Of a stretch of DNA of 64,000 nt, positions 21,040 to 34,378 are shown in pieces. A program made the position numbers and the translations under genes. The DNA is taken from positions 295,690,393-295,754,392 of the forward strand of contig NC_056523.1 in assembly GCF_019175285.1 (NCBI RefSeq). Direction: 5' to 3'. Every line of letters starts with the position of its first letter. The stretch's first letter is position 1. This DNA comes from Sceloporus undulatus. Taxonomy: Eukaryota; Chordata; Lepidosauria; Squamata; Phrynosomatidae. The notes beneath the pieces were generated by a model. The model had not been told where the DNA came from, made no database searches, and saw only the letters and a program-made list of their open reading frames with translations.

Positions 21040-21716
21040 CAGGACCTCTGACATAGGTCTTGGAGTACCACAAGTTGAACATGAGTGAACAGTGTGATGC
21101 GGCAGCTAAAAAGGCCAATGCTATTTTAGGCTGCATCAATAGAAGTATAGTGTCTAGATCAAGAGAAGTAATAGTGCCACTGTATTCTGCTTTGGTTAGG
21201 CCCCACCTAGAATATTGTGTCCAGTTCTGGGCACCACAATTCAGAAAGGACATTGAGAAACTGGAGCGTGTCCAAAGGAGGGCGACAAAAATGGTGAAGG
21301 GTCTGGGAACCATGCCCTATGAGGAACGACTTAGGGAGCTGGGGATGTTTAGCCTGGAGAAAAGAAGGTTAAGAGGTGATATGATCGCCCTGTTTAAATA
21401 TTTGAAAGGATGTCATATTGAAGAGGGAGCAAGCTTGTTTTCTGCTGCTCCAGAGAACAGGACCCGGAACAATGGATGCAAGCTACAGGAAAAGAGATTC
21501 CACCTGAACATTAGGAGGAACTTCCTGACAGTAAGGGCTGTTCGACAGTGGAATGCACTCCCTCGGAGGGTGATAGAGTCTCCTTCCTTGGATGTCTTTA
21601 AACAGAGGCTGGATGGCCATCTGTCAGGGATGCTTTGATTTGGATTTCCTGCATGGCAGGGGGTTGGACTGGATGGCCCTAGTGGTCTCTTCCAACTCTA
21701 CGATTCTATGATTCTA
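21040..21716 (+). mobile_element. CR1 LINE, 3' end with open ORF2 C terminus
   Basis: An uninterrupted frame at 21060-21638 encodes the CR1 ORF2 C-terminal region: [52 protein letters not shown], then [19 protein letters not shown] and [11 protein letters not shown]. The short 3' UTR ends in the CR1 hallmark ATTCTATGATTCT near 21703-21715 instead of poly-A. Heavily 5' truncated, yet the open frame suggests a fairly recent insertion. In SREK1IP1 intron 2. Confidence 0.92.
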
Positions 21717-23652
<1,936 letters not shown>

Positions 23653-23731
23653 ATTTTGGTGTTGAAGAAGATAAGAAAAAGGCCAAAAAGAAGCATAAAG
23701 AAAAATCAAAATTAAAGAAAGCACGAAAAAG
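23653..23731 (+). CDS. SREK1IP1: SREK1IP1 exon 4 (lysine-rich)
   Basis: 79 bp between AATTCATAG and GTATAT. Encodes FGVEEDKKKAKKKHKEKSKL followed by KKARK, preceded by a junction Asn codon. It corresponds to the human segment of alternating Lys/Glu that ends KLKKKRKR. The sequence has diverged from the human one but the charge pattern is kept. Confidence 0.9.
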
Positions 23732-24354
23732 GTATATTGTTTCACTTTTATATCATATTTCCTACATGCGCAGTATTTGGATAGTAATTTTTAAAATCTT
23801 GTTTTTATATTACCTTCTCATATAAATCTCTCTGTACAATTGTGTAATTTTAAAATCTGGTAGATAATCACTTGGATTTTTTTTATCCAAAGGCAATAGA
23901 GCAAAATACTTCTACAACATTGAGTTTGAGACAATTAATCATACATAAAGTAGAGCTATTAAAATAAATGGGACTTCTATTTAATCATGACTGGCAAGTC
24001 CATTGCTTTCTTTTGGTCTGTTCTAAGTATGAGGAATCCCTAAGACATTTTTATATAGGACATACTATTGCTGTAAATTGTGCTTGAAGCATTATAAATA
24101 AAATGTACCTTTTCCCCTACAAAACAGTAATTTTAATTTATGATTTTGTGATCGTAAATGTACATTCGGCCAAATTCAGAATGTTTAAACCATGTTTGCT
24201 TGTCTTTGTGACAGCTTTGAGCAGACATTCTGTTGTCAGAATCATCATTCCTGCTAAGGCAGAGCTGAATCCCAGCTTTCTGATGTTTTGTTAACAAGCC
24301 CAGTGTAGGCCTATCAGTTAATAAAGGCTTTAATGTCTTTATGGAAACAAGGTC

Positions 24355-24480
24355 ACTCTTGGCCTCAGAAAAAGGCAATAATGAACCTCCTCTGAACAAA
24401 TCTTGCCCCAAAAAATCAGCCATGATATCCCTTAGGATAAATTGAAAATTATTTGAAGGCAGACAACAGCAACTCGGAAT
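24355..24480 (+). mobile_element. SINE 3' half
   Basis: GGCCTCAGAAAAAGGCAATA, then CTCTGAACAAATCTTGCCCC and ATTTGAAGGCAGACAACAGC. It lacks the tRNA-like head. Confidence 0.65.
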
Positions 24481-24489
24481 CATGCCAGC

Positions 24490-25172
24490 CTAATCTTATC
24501 TCCTTTTTCAGTAGAATTACAAACCTGGTGGATCAGGGGAACGCTGTGGATGTAATGTATCTTGGTTTCAGTAATGCTGGTACAATGTAAACTAAATGAT
24601 GCTATTGTTAAGTGGTTTGACTGAACCCAAAAATTACTTACCAGTGTTATTCACCAGTCTAGAGAGAAGTGACAAGTGAGAGGCCACAGGGTTTTGTCCT
24701 AGTGTTGTTTAGCATCTTTTTAAATAACTTTCATGAAGGAGTAAAGGGGACATCAAATTGTGAAGGATAGCTAATACCTCATAAGTTAAATTCACGATTC
24801 AGGTTGACTTCAAGAGATTGGAGTAGTGGTCAAAAAAAAATTTTTTAATGAATGTCAACGGAGATAAATTTAGGATACATTAGGCAGGAAAAACCATATG
24901 TTCAAGTATGATAGGGAACATCTGGCTTGAGTAGATGTGAAAAGGATCTAGGAGTCTTAGTAGACTGCATGGTAAATGTTGAGTCATCAGTGAGATGTGG
25001 CAAAACAAGGCAATGCAGTTTTGGGCATTTTTGTGTTGATCTTTAGTGTCCAGATCAAGGGAAGTAATATTACTTTGATTTGGCCTCACATGTAATACTG
25101 TGCCCAGTTCTGTTCACCACAGTTCAACAAAGATATCAGCAAGCTGAAATGTATGCAGTGGAGTGTGACTGA
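24490..25172 (+). mobile_element. Old CR1 LINE, upstream part
   Basis: Decayed CR1 reverse-transcriptase sequence: AAGTGAGAGGCCACAGGGTT then TTGTCCTAGTGTTGTTTAGC (the VPQGSVLGP-like region), GATCTAGGAGTCTTAGTAGA, and TACTGTGCCCAGTTCTGTTC. It is split by the hairpin MITE at 25173-25534 and continues at 25535-25672. Confidence 0.75.
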
Positions 25173-25534
25173 GGCGGGTTATAGACCGCCGCTTTGAGGC
25201 GGTCTGCCGCCGCCGCCGTTTGCTCCGTAAGGGAGCCGTCGCAGCCACACCGCACGGCTCCCTTGCGGAGCAAAAAAGAAACTCCAAAATGGAGCTTCTT
25301 TCTGCGGCGCCCTAATGACGTCGCAAGGCGCCGCTGGCGCACTTGCGACGTCATTAGCGCCGCGACACGTCTGATACGCTATGCGTCCGATACGTAAACA
25401 TGGCGGCCCCCATGTGGAAGCTGCCATGTTGTACTTATGGAATACGTACTAGGGTTAGGGGGGTGCGGAAGCACCGCCCCTTCCTAACCCTAATACGTAT
25501 TCCATACGTATTTCTTGGCAGTTTGTAACCCGCC
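25173..25534. mobile_element. GC-rich hairpin MITE with TGA flanking repeat
   Basis: Begins GGCGGGTTATAGACCGCC and ends with the inverse of GGCGGGTTACAAACTGCC. TGA flanks both sides (25170-25172 and 25535-25537). It carries the same core as 16591-17061, TAGGGTTAGGGG then GGTGCGGAAGCACC then CTAACCCTA, here flanked by the arms GGAATACGTACTAGG and its inverse. Inserted into an older CR1 copy. Confidence 0.78.
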
Positions 25535-25672
25535 TGAGATTGTAAAAGCGCCCAGAAACTAAGCCTTATAAGGAAAATGTGAGACAATTGGATATGTTAA
25601 GCCTGGAGAAGAGAAGACTGAGGTGATAATGGAGTGGTCATTTTTGAATATCAAGGACTGTCACATCACAGA
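25535..25672 (+). mobile_element. Old CR1 LINE, downstream part
   Basis: Continuation of the CR1 copy at 24490: TATGTTAAGCCTGGAGAAGA, then GAGGTGATAATGGAGTGGTC. The SREK1IP1 acceptor lies only about 25 bp further on. Confidence 0.7.
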
Positions 25673-25697
25673 TGTTTGTATTTTTGTATTCTAATAG

Positions 25698-25893
25698 GAC
25701 TTATTCCTCAAGTGCTACAGAAGAGGATGAGCCTAAATCAAAAAAACAGAAATCCCACAAAAAGGAGAAGAAGAAGGAGAAGAAGAATAAATCCAAGAAA
25801 AGAAAACATCACCACAAAAAAGGGAAAAAGAAGCAAAAGAAGGGGAGAGATACTTCATCCTCTGATAGCTCAGACTCCTCTAGCAGTGACTGA
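25698..25893 (+). CDS. SREK1IP1: SREK1IP1 exon 5 (lysine-rich tail and stop)
   Basis: Follows TTCTAATAG. Encodes TYSSSATEEDEPKSKKQKSH, then [20 protein letters not shown] and a KKGKKKQKKGRD run, ending TSSSDSSDSSSSD before TGA. The human counterpart has YSSSSTEED and [20 protein letters not shown], so identity is clear. The last 15 residues differ from the human end, which I recall as about NSSEFSRK, and form a serine/aspartate repeat. The basic runs fit a nuclear, RNA- or SR-protein-associated role. Confidence 0.95.
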
Positions 25894-28757
25894 GAAGCAA
25901 AGCTAAAATGATGATGATTCATTCCAGTTCATATTGTGATCTAGTTAATATGTATATATATTTTTACTGAAAAAAAGCTATTTATAATTATGTCTCTTCC
26001 TTATATTAAACTATTTTTTTAAAGCCCAAAGAAGCTTATTTTCCCCTTTGCTTCTAACCTTTATTTCCATTTCAAATTTGAAAGAGAACTAATTTTACTT
26101 CCTACGGTTTTTTTCCTCTAACCCCCATGAATGAGAGGACTCAAAGTCATCCTGTTATCAACAGCCCTACTGACAAACACAGGACTGTGGCTACTTGCAT
26201 TGAATCTATCCAGCTGTAATGTGGTCTTCCTTTTTTCCTACTGCCTTTATGTAGACCATTCAAAATATTTTAGAGGAGTCTCTTCCCAGCTACTTAATCC
26301 AAGAACCACAGAGTAATACAGAAATGGTAGGATTGTCCTGGATTCTTAAAACCTTAGGTCCTTATCACATTACAAAGGACAGGCAGTGAGATAGAAGTGG
26401 CTTTCTGCTTATCTCCCTGCATGAAGTCGTCCAGAGGGAGACAGTTGCAAAAGTGTGACTTTTGCTACATAGATTTTTCCATCAGGGCAAAAGGCATGCT
26501 TTTACAATTGTCTCCATCAGAAACAGAATGGAAGTGCTTCAAAGGCATGTTGAAATGTAAACAGCTGCTTTTAGCTGACTGCCATTCATCTTTCGTAAGG
26601 CGGTAAAGATCTTATATATCTGTATAATAATTATGGCAAAATAACCATTTCGTACAGAACTCAGAAGCTATTATTTTATGTTTATTTCTTTGGCTGAACA
26701 ACAAGTACATCCAGTTTTCTTATTCTCTGTACAATTAGCTGCAAGAAACATGTAGACAGAAAATTAGCATCAAAGACCAATAGCTTTTATTGGTCCATGC
26801 ATCTTTCTTTGCATTAACAAATATGAATACAAAATTTGTGTGTTTATGTACTTTCAAGATAGCAAGTTTTAAAGCATATTATAATACAGAACTGTTTCCC
26901 ATTTCTACCTTGCTCATGTAACCATCCCTTCAAGAATGGTTCTGGCCTTAACAAACAAGGCTTTCCAGGGTTCTTCCAGACAACAACTGCAGGGTATGTT
27001 TTCCTTTGAACATCCCTTCCCCTGGCTCTGAATTAATTCCAATAGGAAGAACATATGGCATAGATCGTCCCCTAATTCTAGGGGACAGAAGGGGAATAGG
27101 ACAGCTTTGGAACCTGTTGTTTTACATGTTCCTCTGGCCCTCCCAGAACAGAAGCTGTTGCTGTTGACTTGACAGCAATTAACAACAAAAACAGCTGTGT
27201 CCTATATGAACATTTGTAAAGTTCACTTGATTTTTCTAATGAAATAGGCATCAGGAATGTCCTTCACATAAACACAAAAATGGCTAAGTGGATCCCCCCC
27301 CCCCGGTTTCTCCTCTTTTAAAGGAATTACCTGTACATATTAACATTTAATATACTTTTAATCCTCTCCCTTCCCCTGAAAAGCTGTAGCTTTCTGGAAT
27401 ATAGAGTGCAGAACATAGTTTTGCTTATCCACCATACTTATTATAGAACCCAGTATGCATTATTTACAGTTGAAAGGTCTCTGCTTTCTGTTCTGTCTGC
27501 TGCTTTTTAAAAAACCTTTCTTTAAATGGACTTTGGAACATCAAACATAAACAGATGGCCCTTGGAGTATCGAGGTAGTTGAACCCCAACGAAATTAAAT
27601 AACCTACTAGAGGAGCGGTTTTTAAAAAATTTCACCCTAACAATTGAGATTTCATCAGGCTTCAGTGTCGGAAATTATTTTTCTTAGAAACGTAAAAGCT
27701 TTGGGGAAATGTTTATCCTTCAGACATGTTCTGGAATTAATTCTTAATAGCTTTGTATGAAACCGTTTCCCAAAGGCATTCCAACCCTCTGCTCAAAGAC
27801 AGGACTATTTGTCCACCAGCCAGGCCTTGTGCCTATGTATGTGTGTTGAGACAGCATTTCTTGTTGAAATCAGAGCATAATATGCCCCAAAATGCAGTGC
27901 AAGCATTTATGAAGAGCTGTTGAACAAAGTTCAAAGATTGGTCTGCCCATATCTACAAAACACTGCATTTCAATGTTCAATATTGAATGTATGATGAAAG
28001 CAAATGCACAAATCCTTTCATTTGGCGATCAAATTTCAGATTTTACCCTATACATAGTTCCATCTCTCAGACACTTGACAATGTAGCATATGGTGAAATG
28101 CATGAGGCAAAACTGGCAAAGGAAATGTGTGAAAATGCAATAACTTGTTCTGCATATTTCAGATGTCAAATAAATTAGAAAATTTCAAGTTGAAACCAAG
28201 CCAAAAAAGGAATATTTTTCATTGAAGTTAAGAAAGTCATAGCATGGGAGTATTAAAAATAAGATTGCTGCTGTCATCTCTGTTAAAATGACATAGCAAG
28301 CACATTATTATGTAGTTTTTGGATTATGAAAGGAGACTTTTGTATATTTTTTAACCGTCTACTCCTAAATGGACTTCCACTTAGTCACAACCCACATCCA
28401 AGATAAGAGCTGGCTCTTGACCAAGCTTTATACTACTTGTGTCTGAGATACTTTAAGAGAAAGCCTTACCTGTCTGATTTCTCAGGTCTGATAAATTCAT
28501 ACTGTGAATGCTGCAATTTTTCAAGACTGGTTTGTTTTATGTGCAGCATTCTTCTATTTTTATTACTGTTTGGGATCTGCCAGCTCTAAAAGCATGGCCC
28601 TCTTAAAAATAAAAGCCTTTAAAATGAAAGAGGTTCTTAAAGACTTTCAGCATGAAACTTTCCAATTATGACCTTCAGTATGGTATGCTGTTTGGTTTGT
28701 AATGCTTTCTGCCTTGAAAACTAATCTGAGTTGAAAAATATTACAAATAATCAAATA
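25894..28757 (+). other. SREK1IP1: Probable SREK1IP1 3' UTR and flank, repeat-poor
   Basis: The first poly(A) signal is ATTAAA at 26005-26010, 112 bp after the stop. Another AATAAA lies near 28606. This 2.8-kb stretch is one of the few here without a recognisable transposon, apart from a C run at about 27293-27304, which fits a long 3' UTR or selection against insertions. No further open frame of note. Confidence 0.5.
26005..26010 (+). terminator. Candidate poly(A) signal ATTAAA
   Basis: Lies 112 bp downstream of the SREK1IP1 stop codon, with a T-rich stretch directly after. A distal AATAAA near 28606 is an alternative. Confidence 0.45.
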
Positions 28758-29167
28758 CAGTGGGCCTTCAATATCTGCTGGGTTTTGGTTCCAGGACCCC
28801 CTGTAGATACCAAAATCCATGGATGCTCATGTCCCTTTAAATACAGTGGCATAGTAAAGTGTCTCATATAAAATGGCAAAATCGAAGGTTGTCTTTGGAA
28901 TGGTTGAATCTAAACACATGGCTATGAGAGGCTGACTGTTACTGCATATAATTGGCCATTCTTGTCCACAGATTCAAGCACCCATGGCGTGAAAATACTC
29001 CAAAAACAGGTATAAATTCCAAATAGCAAACCCTGATTTTGCCATTTTATATAAGGGAAACCATTTTACTATGCCATTGTATTTAATGGGACTCAAGCAT
29101 CCACAGATTCACCAGGGGAGTGTGTGTGTCCTGGAACCAAACCCCAGCAGACAACAAGAGCCCACTG
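28758..29167. mobile_element. Two Tigger/MER2-like MITEs, head to head
   Basis: A plus copy runs from CAGTGGGCCTTCAATATCTG (28758, after TA) to GAGGCTGACTGT at about 28938. A minus copy follows from about 28951 (ATTGGCCATTCTTGTCCACA) to GAGCCCACTG at 29167 before TA. The pair could fold into a long hairpin. Alternatively it is one rearranged element. Confidence 0.7.
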
Positions 29168-29865
29168 TAATGTTCAAAAGTAATGGGTTTATGTTAAAGC
29201 CAGAGAACCTGTTATATCTTTGGCAGGATAAGTTCTGTGTTAGTGAGTTTGGCTAAATCTAGTTTATAGGAAAGCCCATGAGAATGGAACAGATATGGCT
29301 TTGGGTGACATGTGCAGGTGTCCTTAATCAGACAAGTTGGATCTGTTCTATCAACGCCAGTACCATTTCCAAGAGGGAATCACCATCAAAAAATTTGGGG
29401 GACGGAGGATTAGAATTCGGTTAAAAGGGAGCTGGGAGACTGATCTTGCCCAAACAATTTAACGCTTTTGCAAAGTGCTTCACAAAGGCCTCAAGGATGC
29501 AAAAACTGTAATTTTGGGTTAGACAAATAGTCTGTCATCTTGTCCCTCTTCAACTTCTGCTTTGCTCCTCTAAAGCAACGGACAGTGTAAATGAACTGCT
29601 TAAAAAGCAAGTTCAGAGTTCTTCTGATCAAAAAGCTTTGTCAAAGTTTGGCAGATCCTTGCTTTGCAATGAATTCCTTGCTTTGCTCTTTTGTGTTGTA
29701 TTTGTTAACCTACAGGCAGATTCCATAAAACAGAGGTGGGGAATGTATGGCCCTCCAGATATTAAAGTATAGCTTTCATCATTCTGTACCATTGGCTTTG
29801 TTGGCTACATCTCACAGGATTTGCAATCTGACAACATCTGGAGGGTTGCATGTTTCCTAGCTTGC

Positions 29866-29909
<44 letters not shown>

Positions 29910-30431
29910 TCAGGTTAGCAGATTTTCATTTAATAATGGAGCTAATTGTTACTAGGTAAGTGCCGATTTGTCAGGAAAGGAAATCTTTTTTAATAGTTTA
30001 GTTGTCTTGCTATTTCATGCAGGATTCATCTTATCCCAAAATCTATTATTTCATTACATTCAACCATGATGAAAAGCCCTCACTTCCATTGCAGCTGCCA
30101 CTGCTGTAGCTTCAGAAGGAAAGGGTATATTTACACTGTAAACCTGAGGGCATGAAATTAATAAATTAATGATTTGTAAGCCATTCTGAAAGCCTTTATG
30201 GCTGAAGAACAGAGTATAAATGCTCTAAATAAATGAAATAAAAAATAAATTATTACAGTATTTCCTGATTACATCCTGATTTTTAAGGTTGATCTCAGCT
30301 TCACCTCAAATACACACACAAACTGAGCCCCTACCATCTACCACCCACTCTCTCTATACGTGTGCGCACACACACACACACACACACACACTTCTCCACC
30401 CCACATCCACACACACCCCCATACATACATA
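29168..30431. other. Spacer with (CA)n tracts and LINE tail scrap
   Basis: (CA)n at about 29871-29906 and 30366-30392. About 30130-30255 (CTGTAAACCTGAGGGCATGA, then AGAGTATAAATGCTCTAAAT) resembles a LINE 3' tail. No gene recognised. Confidence 0.45.
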
Positions 30432-30768
30432 CAGTTGGCCCTCCACATTTGCGGCTTTGACTTTTGTGGATTTGATTATTTGCAGTTTTGATTTATATAT
30501 TCTCTCTAAGAATCTCTAGGTCTTCCAGTGCAACTCTGTCAGAAGCTGACCATAGAGTTGTGCTGGAGAATCTAAAAGTTCCTACAGAAATCACTTCTCT
30601 GGGCATTTGTAGGTCCTCCAGCATGATTCTATGATTAACCTCTAGTAGATGCTGACCATAGTGCTGAGGTGTTCTCTCAGGTAAAAACAAAAGTATTTTT
30701 TATTTGCAGTTTTTCCACATTCACAGAGGTCCTTCATGCCTAACCTCAGTGAATTGGAAGGGTCATTG
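30432..30768. mobile_element. TA-bounded Tigger-like MITE
   Basis: Starts CAGTTGGCCCTCCACATTTG and ends TTGGAAGGGTCATTG with TA on both sides. Internal modules (AATCTCTAGGTCTTCCAGTG and GCTGACCATAGAGTTGTGC, each repeated or inverted) match the fragment at 14060-14245. Confidence 0.75.
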
Positions 30769-31809
30769 TATATGGACTCAATTAATGTTCAGTATATCAA
30801 TTTCCAGTACTGTATTAGAATAGGGAAAGCATTGGTTTTGCTAAAGCACATGTCAATTTTAATTCCTGTCCAAGCAATCCCCAAAGTGAGTAGACTGAAT
30901 AATTGTTGAAAAGTGAGTTATTTGGCATGTAAATAAATACCATTGATCAAATAGGTCTACTTTGTTCAAGATTAGCAACTGAATTCGGAACTACAAGTGC
31001 CTAATTCTGTCAAGCACGTACTCAAAATAAACACTCATAAAAGTATTATAAACATTTACTTAATGTGCTGAATAAGAACAGTCAGGTTGTCAGTTGAAAT
31101 AGGTTTCTAGTGATGGCTCTTTAAACTGATGGGTAAGTGCAGATAGTAGACAAGTGTCAAATCATATTTCAGAGTGAATTTCCAGCAGGGTTCATTTTTA
31201 TTAAGTGCAAACATAAGCAACCTTTATGGGCGATAGAATTGTTAAGTTGCACTCTGCAGAGTCACTTTACCAGCATGCTACTCCCTTGTATGTCAATCAA
31301 ATAAATACTTGACCTTGTTTAGTAACTTCAGAATGTTTCCTAAGCCAATATGAAAAACATCTGTTTCTTTTTAGCAATACCATTTGATAACTGTAACATA
31401 AGCATCCTTTATAGAGAGTTAATCCCATTGAATTCAGTGGAACATTGAATTTAGTGGGACAGCTAAAATAACTCAGTTATAATTGAACTACATGTTTCTT
31501 TTCCCCTATTAAAATTAGGGTTTTCCTTAACTATAAAATTTACCTTTTACTGACTATTGTCAGTAGTCAGAATTAAAGCAGATCCATTTAATTAATTTAT
31601 GTATTTAATTTTTATTTATTTCATCATTTGATTCATGAACAGACATTTGACTCACCACATCTGCTCTATTTGGGGCCACCAACAGAATTCAAGCCTTTTA
31701 ATGACTTTTAACACATTAAAATTAAATATACACTTTATATACAACATATGTTGTATATACAACATGAGCCAACATAAGTTAGTGTCAGTTTGAAGGAACA
31801 TTAAATATA
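30769..31809. other. Spacer, nothing recognised
   Basis: AT-rich unique-looking DNA on both strands. Confidence 0.4.
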
Positions 31810-32039
31810 CAGTGGGCCCTTGGTATTTACTGGGGTTTGGTTCCAGGACTCCCCATGGATACCCAAATCCATGGCTTCTCATGTCCCATTAAATACAGTG
31901 ACATAGTATATTGGTGTCCCTTATATAAAATGGCAAATCCAAGTTTGCTTTTTGGAATTTATATATTCTGAAAAATATTTTCAATCTGTATATGACTGAA
32001 CTCATGGGTGAGGAATCCGTGGATATGGAGGGCCAACTG
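31810..32039 (+). mobile_element. Tigger/MER2-like MITE
   Basis: CAGTGGGCCCTTGGTATTTA to GGATATGGAGGGCCAACTG, with TA just outside both ends. Confidence 0.82.
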
Positions 32040-32067
32040 TATTTGTATGAATATTTGTATATCAATA

Positions 32068-32272
32068 ACTTGCCTAAATACCCTAATCTGATCTTGGAAA
32101 CTAAATAGGGCCAGTTCTTGTTAGTACTTTGATGGGCGTTTGCCAACAAATATCAGGTATTGTAAGCAATATTTCAGAGGAAGGAACTGGCAAAACCATC
32201 TTTGAGTATTTCTTGCCTAAGAAAACCCTATGAAATTCATGGTGTCACCATGAGTCAACGGCTGACTTGAAG

Positions 32273-32304
<32 letters not shown>
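32068..32304 (+). mobile_element. 5S rRNA-derived SINE
   Basis: The head matches the 3' two thirds of vertebrate 5S rRNA: CTAATCTGATCTTGGAAACT, AAATAGGGCCAG, then TTGTTAGTACTTTGATGGGC (5S: GGTTAGTACTTGGATGGGAG) and TATCAGGTATTGTAAGC. The body and tail are those of the other SINEs: TTTCTTGCCTAAGAAAACCC, then GGTGTCACCATGAGTCAACG and GACTTGAAGGCA, ending in (CA)n. A second, inverted copy is at 62889-63110. Confidence 0.85.
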
Positions 32305-32306
<2 letters not shown>

Positions 32307-32999
32307 AACTCCTTAAAAGTGCCTTTCATTAATGTTGAAGAAAGTCAAGAGGATATTTGTAATTTACCATGAAGAGAAGCTGTAGTTAAAAGGAAAACCA
32401 TCATGTTTTTTTCTCCTCCTATTACAACAGTGCAAAACAGAAGAAGGCCACTATCATCATTTGATGACAGAGTTCCATCACTGAATTTATAACTGAGGAT
32501 GCCCTTCTCCACCTACCTTCACAACCTGGCAGTGTCTGATTGAAAAGTTTCTGAGATGCTGGCGATCAGGGTACTGGGAATGATCTTGAAAAAAGAAGAT
32601 GGAAAGATATCATCAAGGTCCTGCCAAAACAGCTTGTCCCAAGACATCCTGCGACCAGGAAAGCATTGTGGACATTTCCCCAGTGCCTCAGAAAAGCTTT
32701 GGTCAGAGTGCTGCCAGGCTTTGAAGGTAGGATTTTAGGGTCCCATTCAGTTGTGCATGATCCTGAATGTTAGTCCCCAGGTATTACGATATCCTAAATC
32801 TAGCTTATGATATCGTAACTACTGAACAGAAAGCCAGGGAATATGTCTTCAGTATACAGATCTGTATCATGGGACAAGGTGGAAACAGGTCCTGTGCTCA
32901 CAAACCAGTTCTGCAACATTCAACCAACCTGATATCTAGTATACCAAATTCTGCACCAGCAGATAAAGCAGCAGGTATTCAGGGAAGGAAGAGGCAACA

Positions 33000-33215
33000 T
33001 GATGTAGTGGTTGGACTAGGATGCCAGAAAACCAGAGTACAAATCTCTGCTCAGCCATGAAAACCCACTGGGTGAACCTAGGTGATAAGTCACATACTCT
33101 CAGACCTTAGAGAAAGGCAAAGGCAAACCTCCTCTGAATAAATCTTGCCAAGACGACCCTATGACAGGGCCAATATAAGTTAGCGTCAATTCAAAGGGAC
33201 CTTTGTTATTAATTG
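33000..33215 (+). mobile_element. tRNA-derived SINE
   Basis: GATGTAGTGGTTGGACTAGG, then AGTACAAATCTCTGCTCAGC, AAATCTTGCCAAGACGACCC, and a decayed 3' end. It abuts the BovB fragment that starts at about 33216. Confidence 0.78.
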
Positions 33216-33880
33216 CTGTCAAGTCCATTTTGACTTATAGTGATCCTATGAATGAGAGACATCTAAGTGTCTCAGGGCTTGCAAATTCAGCGCTGTGGTT
33301 GATTAAATGCATCGGCCTGTAATTTAGTCTTCATCTTTTCCTACTTCCTTCCACCTTCCCAAACATTAATGCTTATTCTAATGAGTCATGTCTTCTCATG
33401 ATATGTGCAAAGTCTGACAGTCTCAGTTTAGATATTTTGGCTTCTAAGAAGAGTTCAGATTTTATTTGCTAAAAGGCCCACTCATTTGTCTTTTTGGGAT
33501 TCTATGGTATCTGTAGAAATCTGTTCCAGTACCACATTTAAAATTAGCTTATTCTCTTTCTATCACCGTTCTTCACTGTTCAGCTTTTGCACCCATACAA
33601 TGAAATCAGAAACATGGTGTTATGAACAATCCTGACCTTGGTGTTCAATGAAACATCTTTATATTTGAGGATCTCATCTAATTCCTTCATAGCTGCCCTT
33701 ACAAGTCCTAGTCTTCTTTTGATTTCTCTACTGCAGTCTCGATTTTGATTGATGACTGAGCCAAGATGCAGAAAATCTTCAAGTATCTCAATGTCTTTAC
33801 TGTCTGCTTTCAAGGTATGTAAACAATCTGTGGTCATTATTTTTATTTTTTTAATGTTCAACTCTGGCCAAAAACTATAA
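33216..33880 (-). mobile_element. BovB (RTE) LINE, C-terminal fragment
   Basis: The minus-strand frame at 33580-33861 encodes NIKKIKIMTTDCLHTL, then EDFLHLGSVINQNRDCSREI and KRRLGLVRAAMKELDEILKY, then KDVSLNTKVRIV and YGCKSW, the region after the catalytic domain in BovB reverse transcriptase. Downstream (33216-33580) it continues in broken frames to a GACTTATAGTGATCCTATGA tail. An old copy. Confidence 0.82.
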
Positions 33881-34378
33881 TCCCTTTTTGTGGTTTTCTT
33901 CCTTAACTTTCCTCAAGTCTTTATTATTTTCTGCAGGTAGTATACTTTCTTCTGAGTATATTAAACTGCTGATGCTCCTTCCATCAATTTCCATGCCTCC
34001 TTTGAGTCTAATCTAGTTTTCAATATGGTATATTCAGTATACAGGCACATAACTACAATGAATTTGGGGCAGGCCAGTGGATCCACCATTAGACTCTACT
34101 CTTGATTTTGCTTCTGCTTCTCCCACAACTGCTCCAAGTTCAGAAGAAGCACAGCTAGTCCCAAACCTTACATGTTCACCAGCAGCTCTCCCATTCAACA
34201 TACAATAGCTACAGATAAGTGGCTGCAAAATCCATAGCAGCAGACCTACTGGTTACCTCTACAAGTATTGCAGTCACTTTCATCAGATGGAAACATTTCT
34301 GTGCAAACATATTTACAAGTGTTGATAGGATCTAAAAGTATAGCCTCCAAACTGTAGAGCTTGATGATGTATGAAGTA

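Noticed and set aside
30361-30415. CRISPR-like or regulatory array of CA/CACACC words
   Set aside because: Simple dinucleotide microsatellite with decay; no spacers.
32068-32304. A 5S rRNA gene
   Set aside because: Only part of 5S is present, with many changes, and it is fused to a SINE body and tail; it is a retroposon.
34034-34228. Candidate last exon of SHISAL2B on the minus strand
   Set aside because: The frame ends QIHCSYVPVY, only loosely like the family end; no acceptor or other matching residues.
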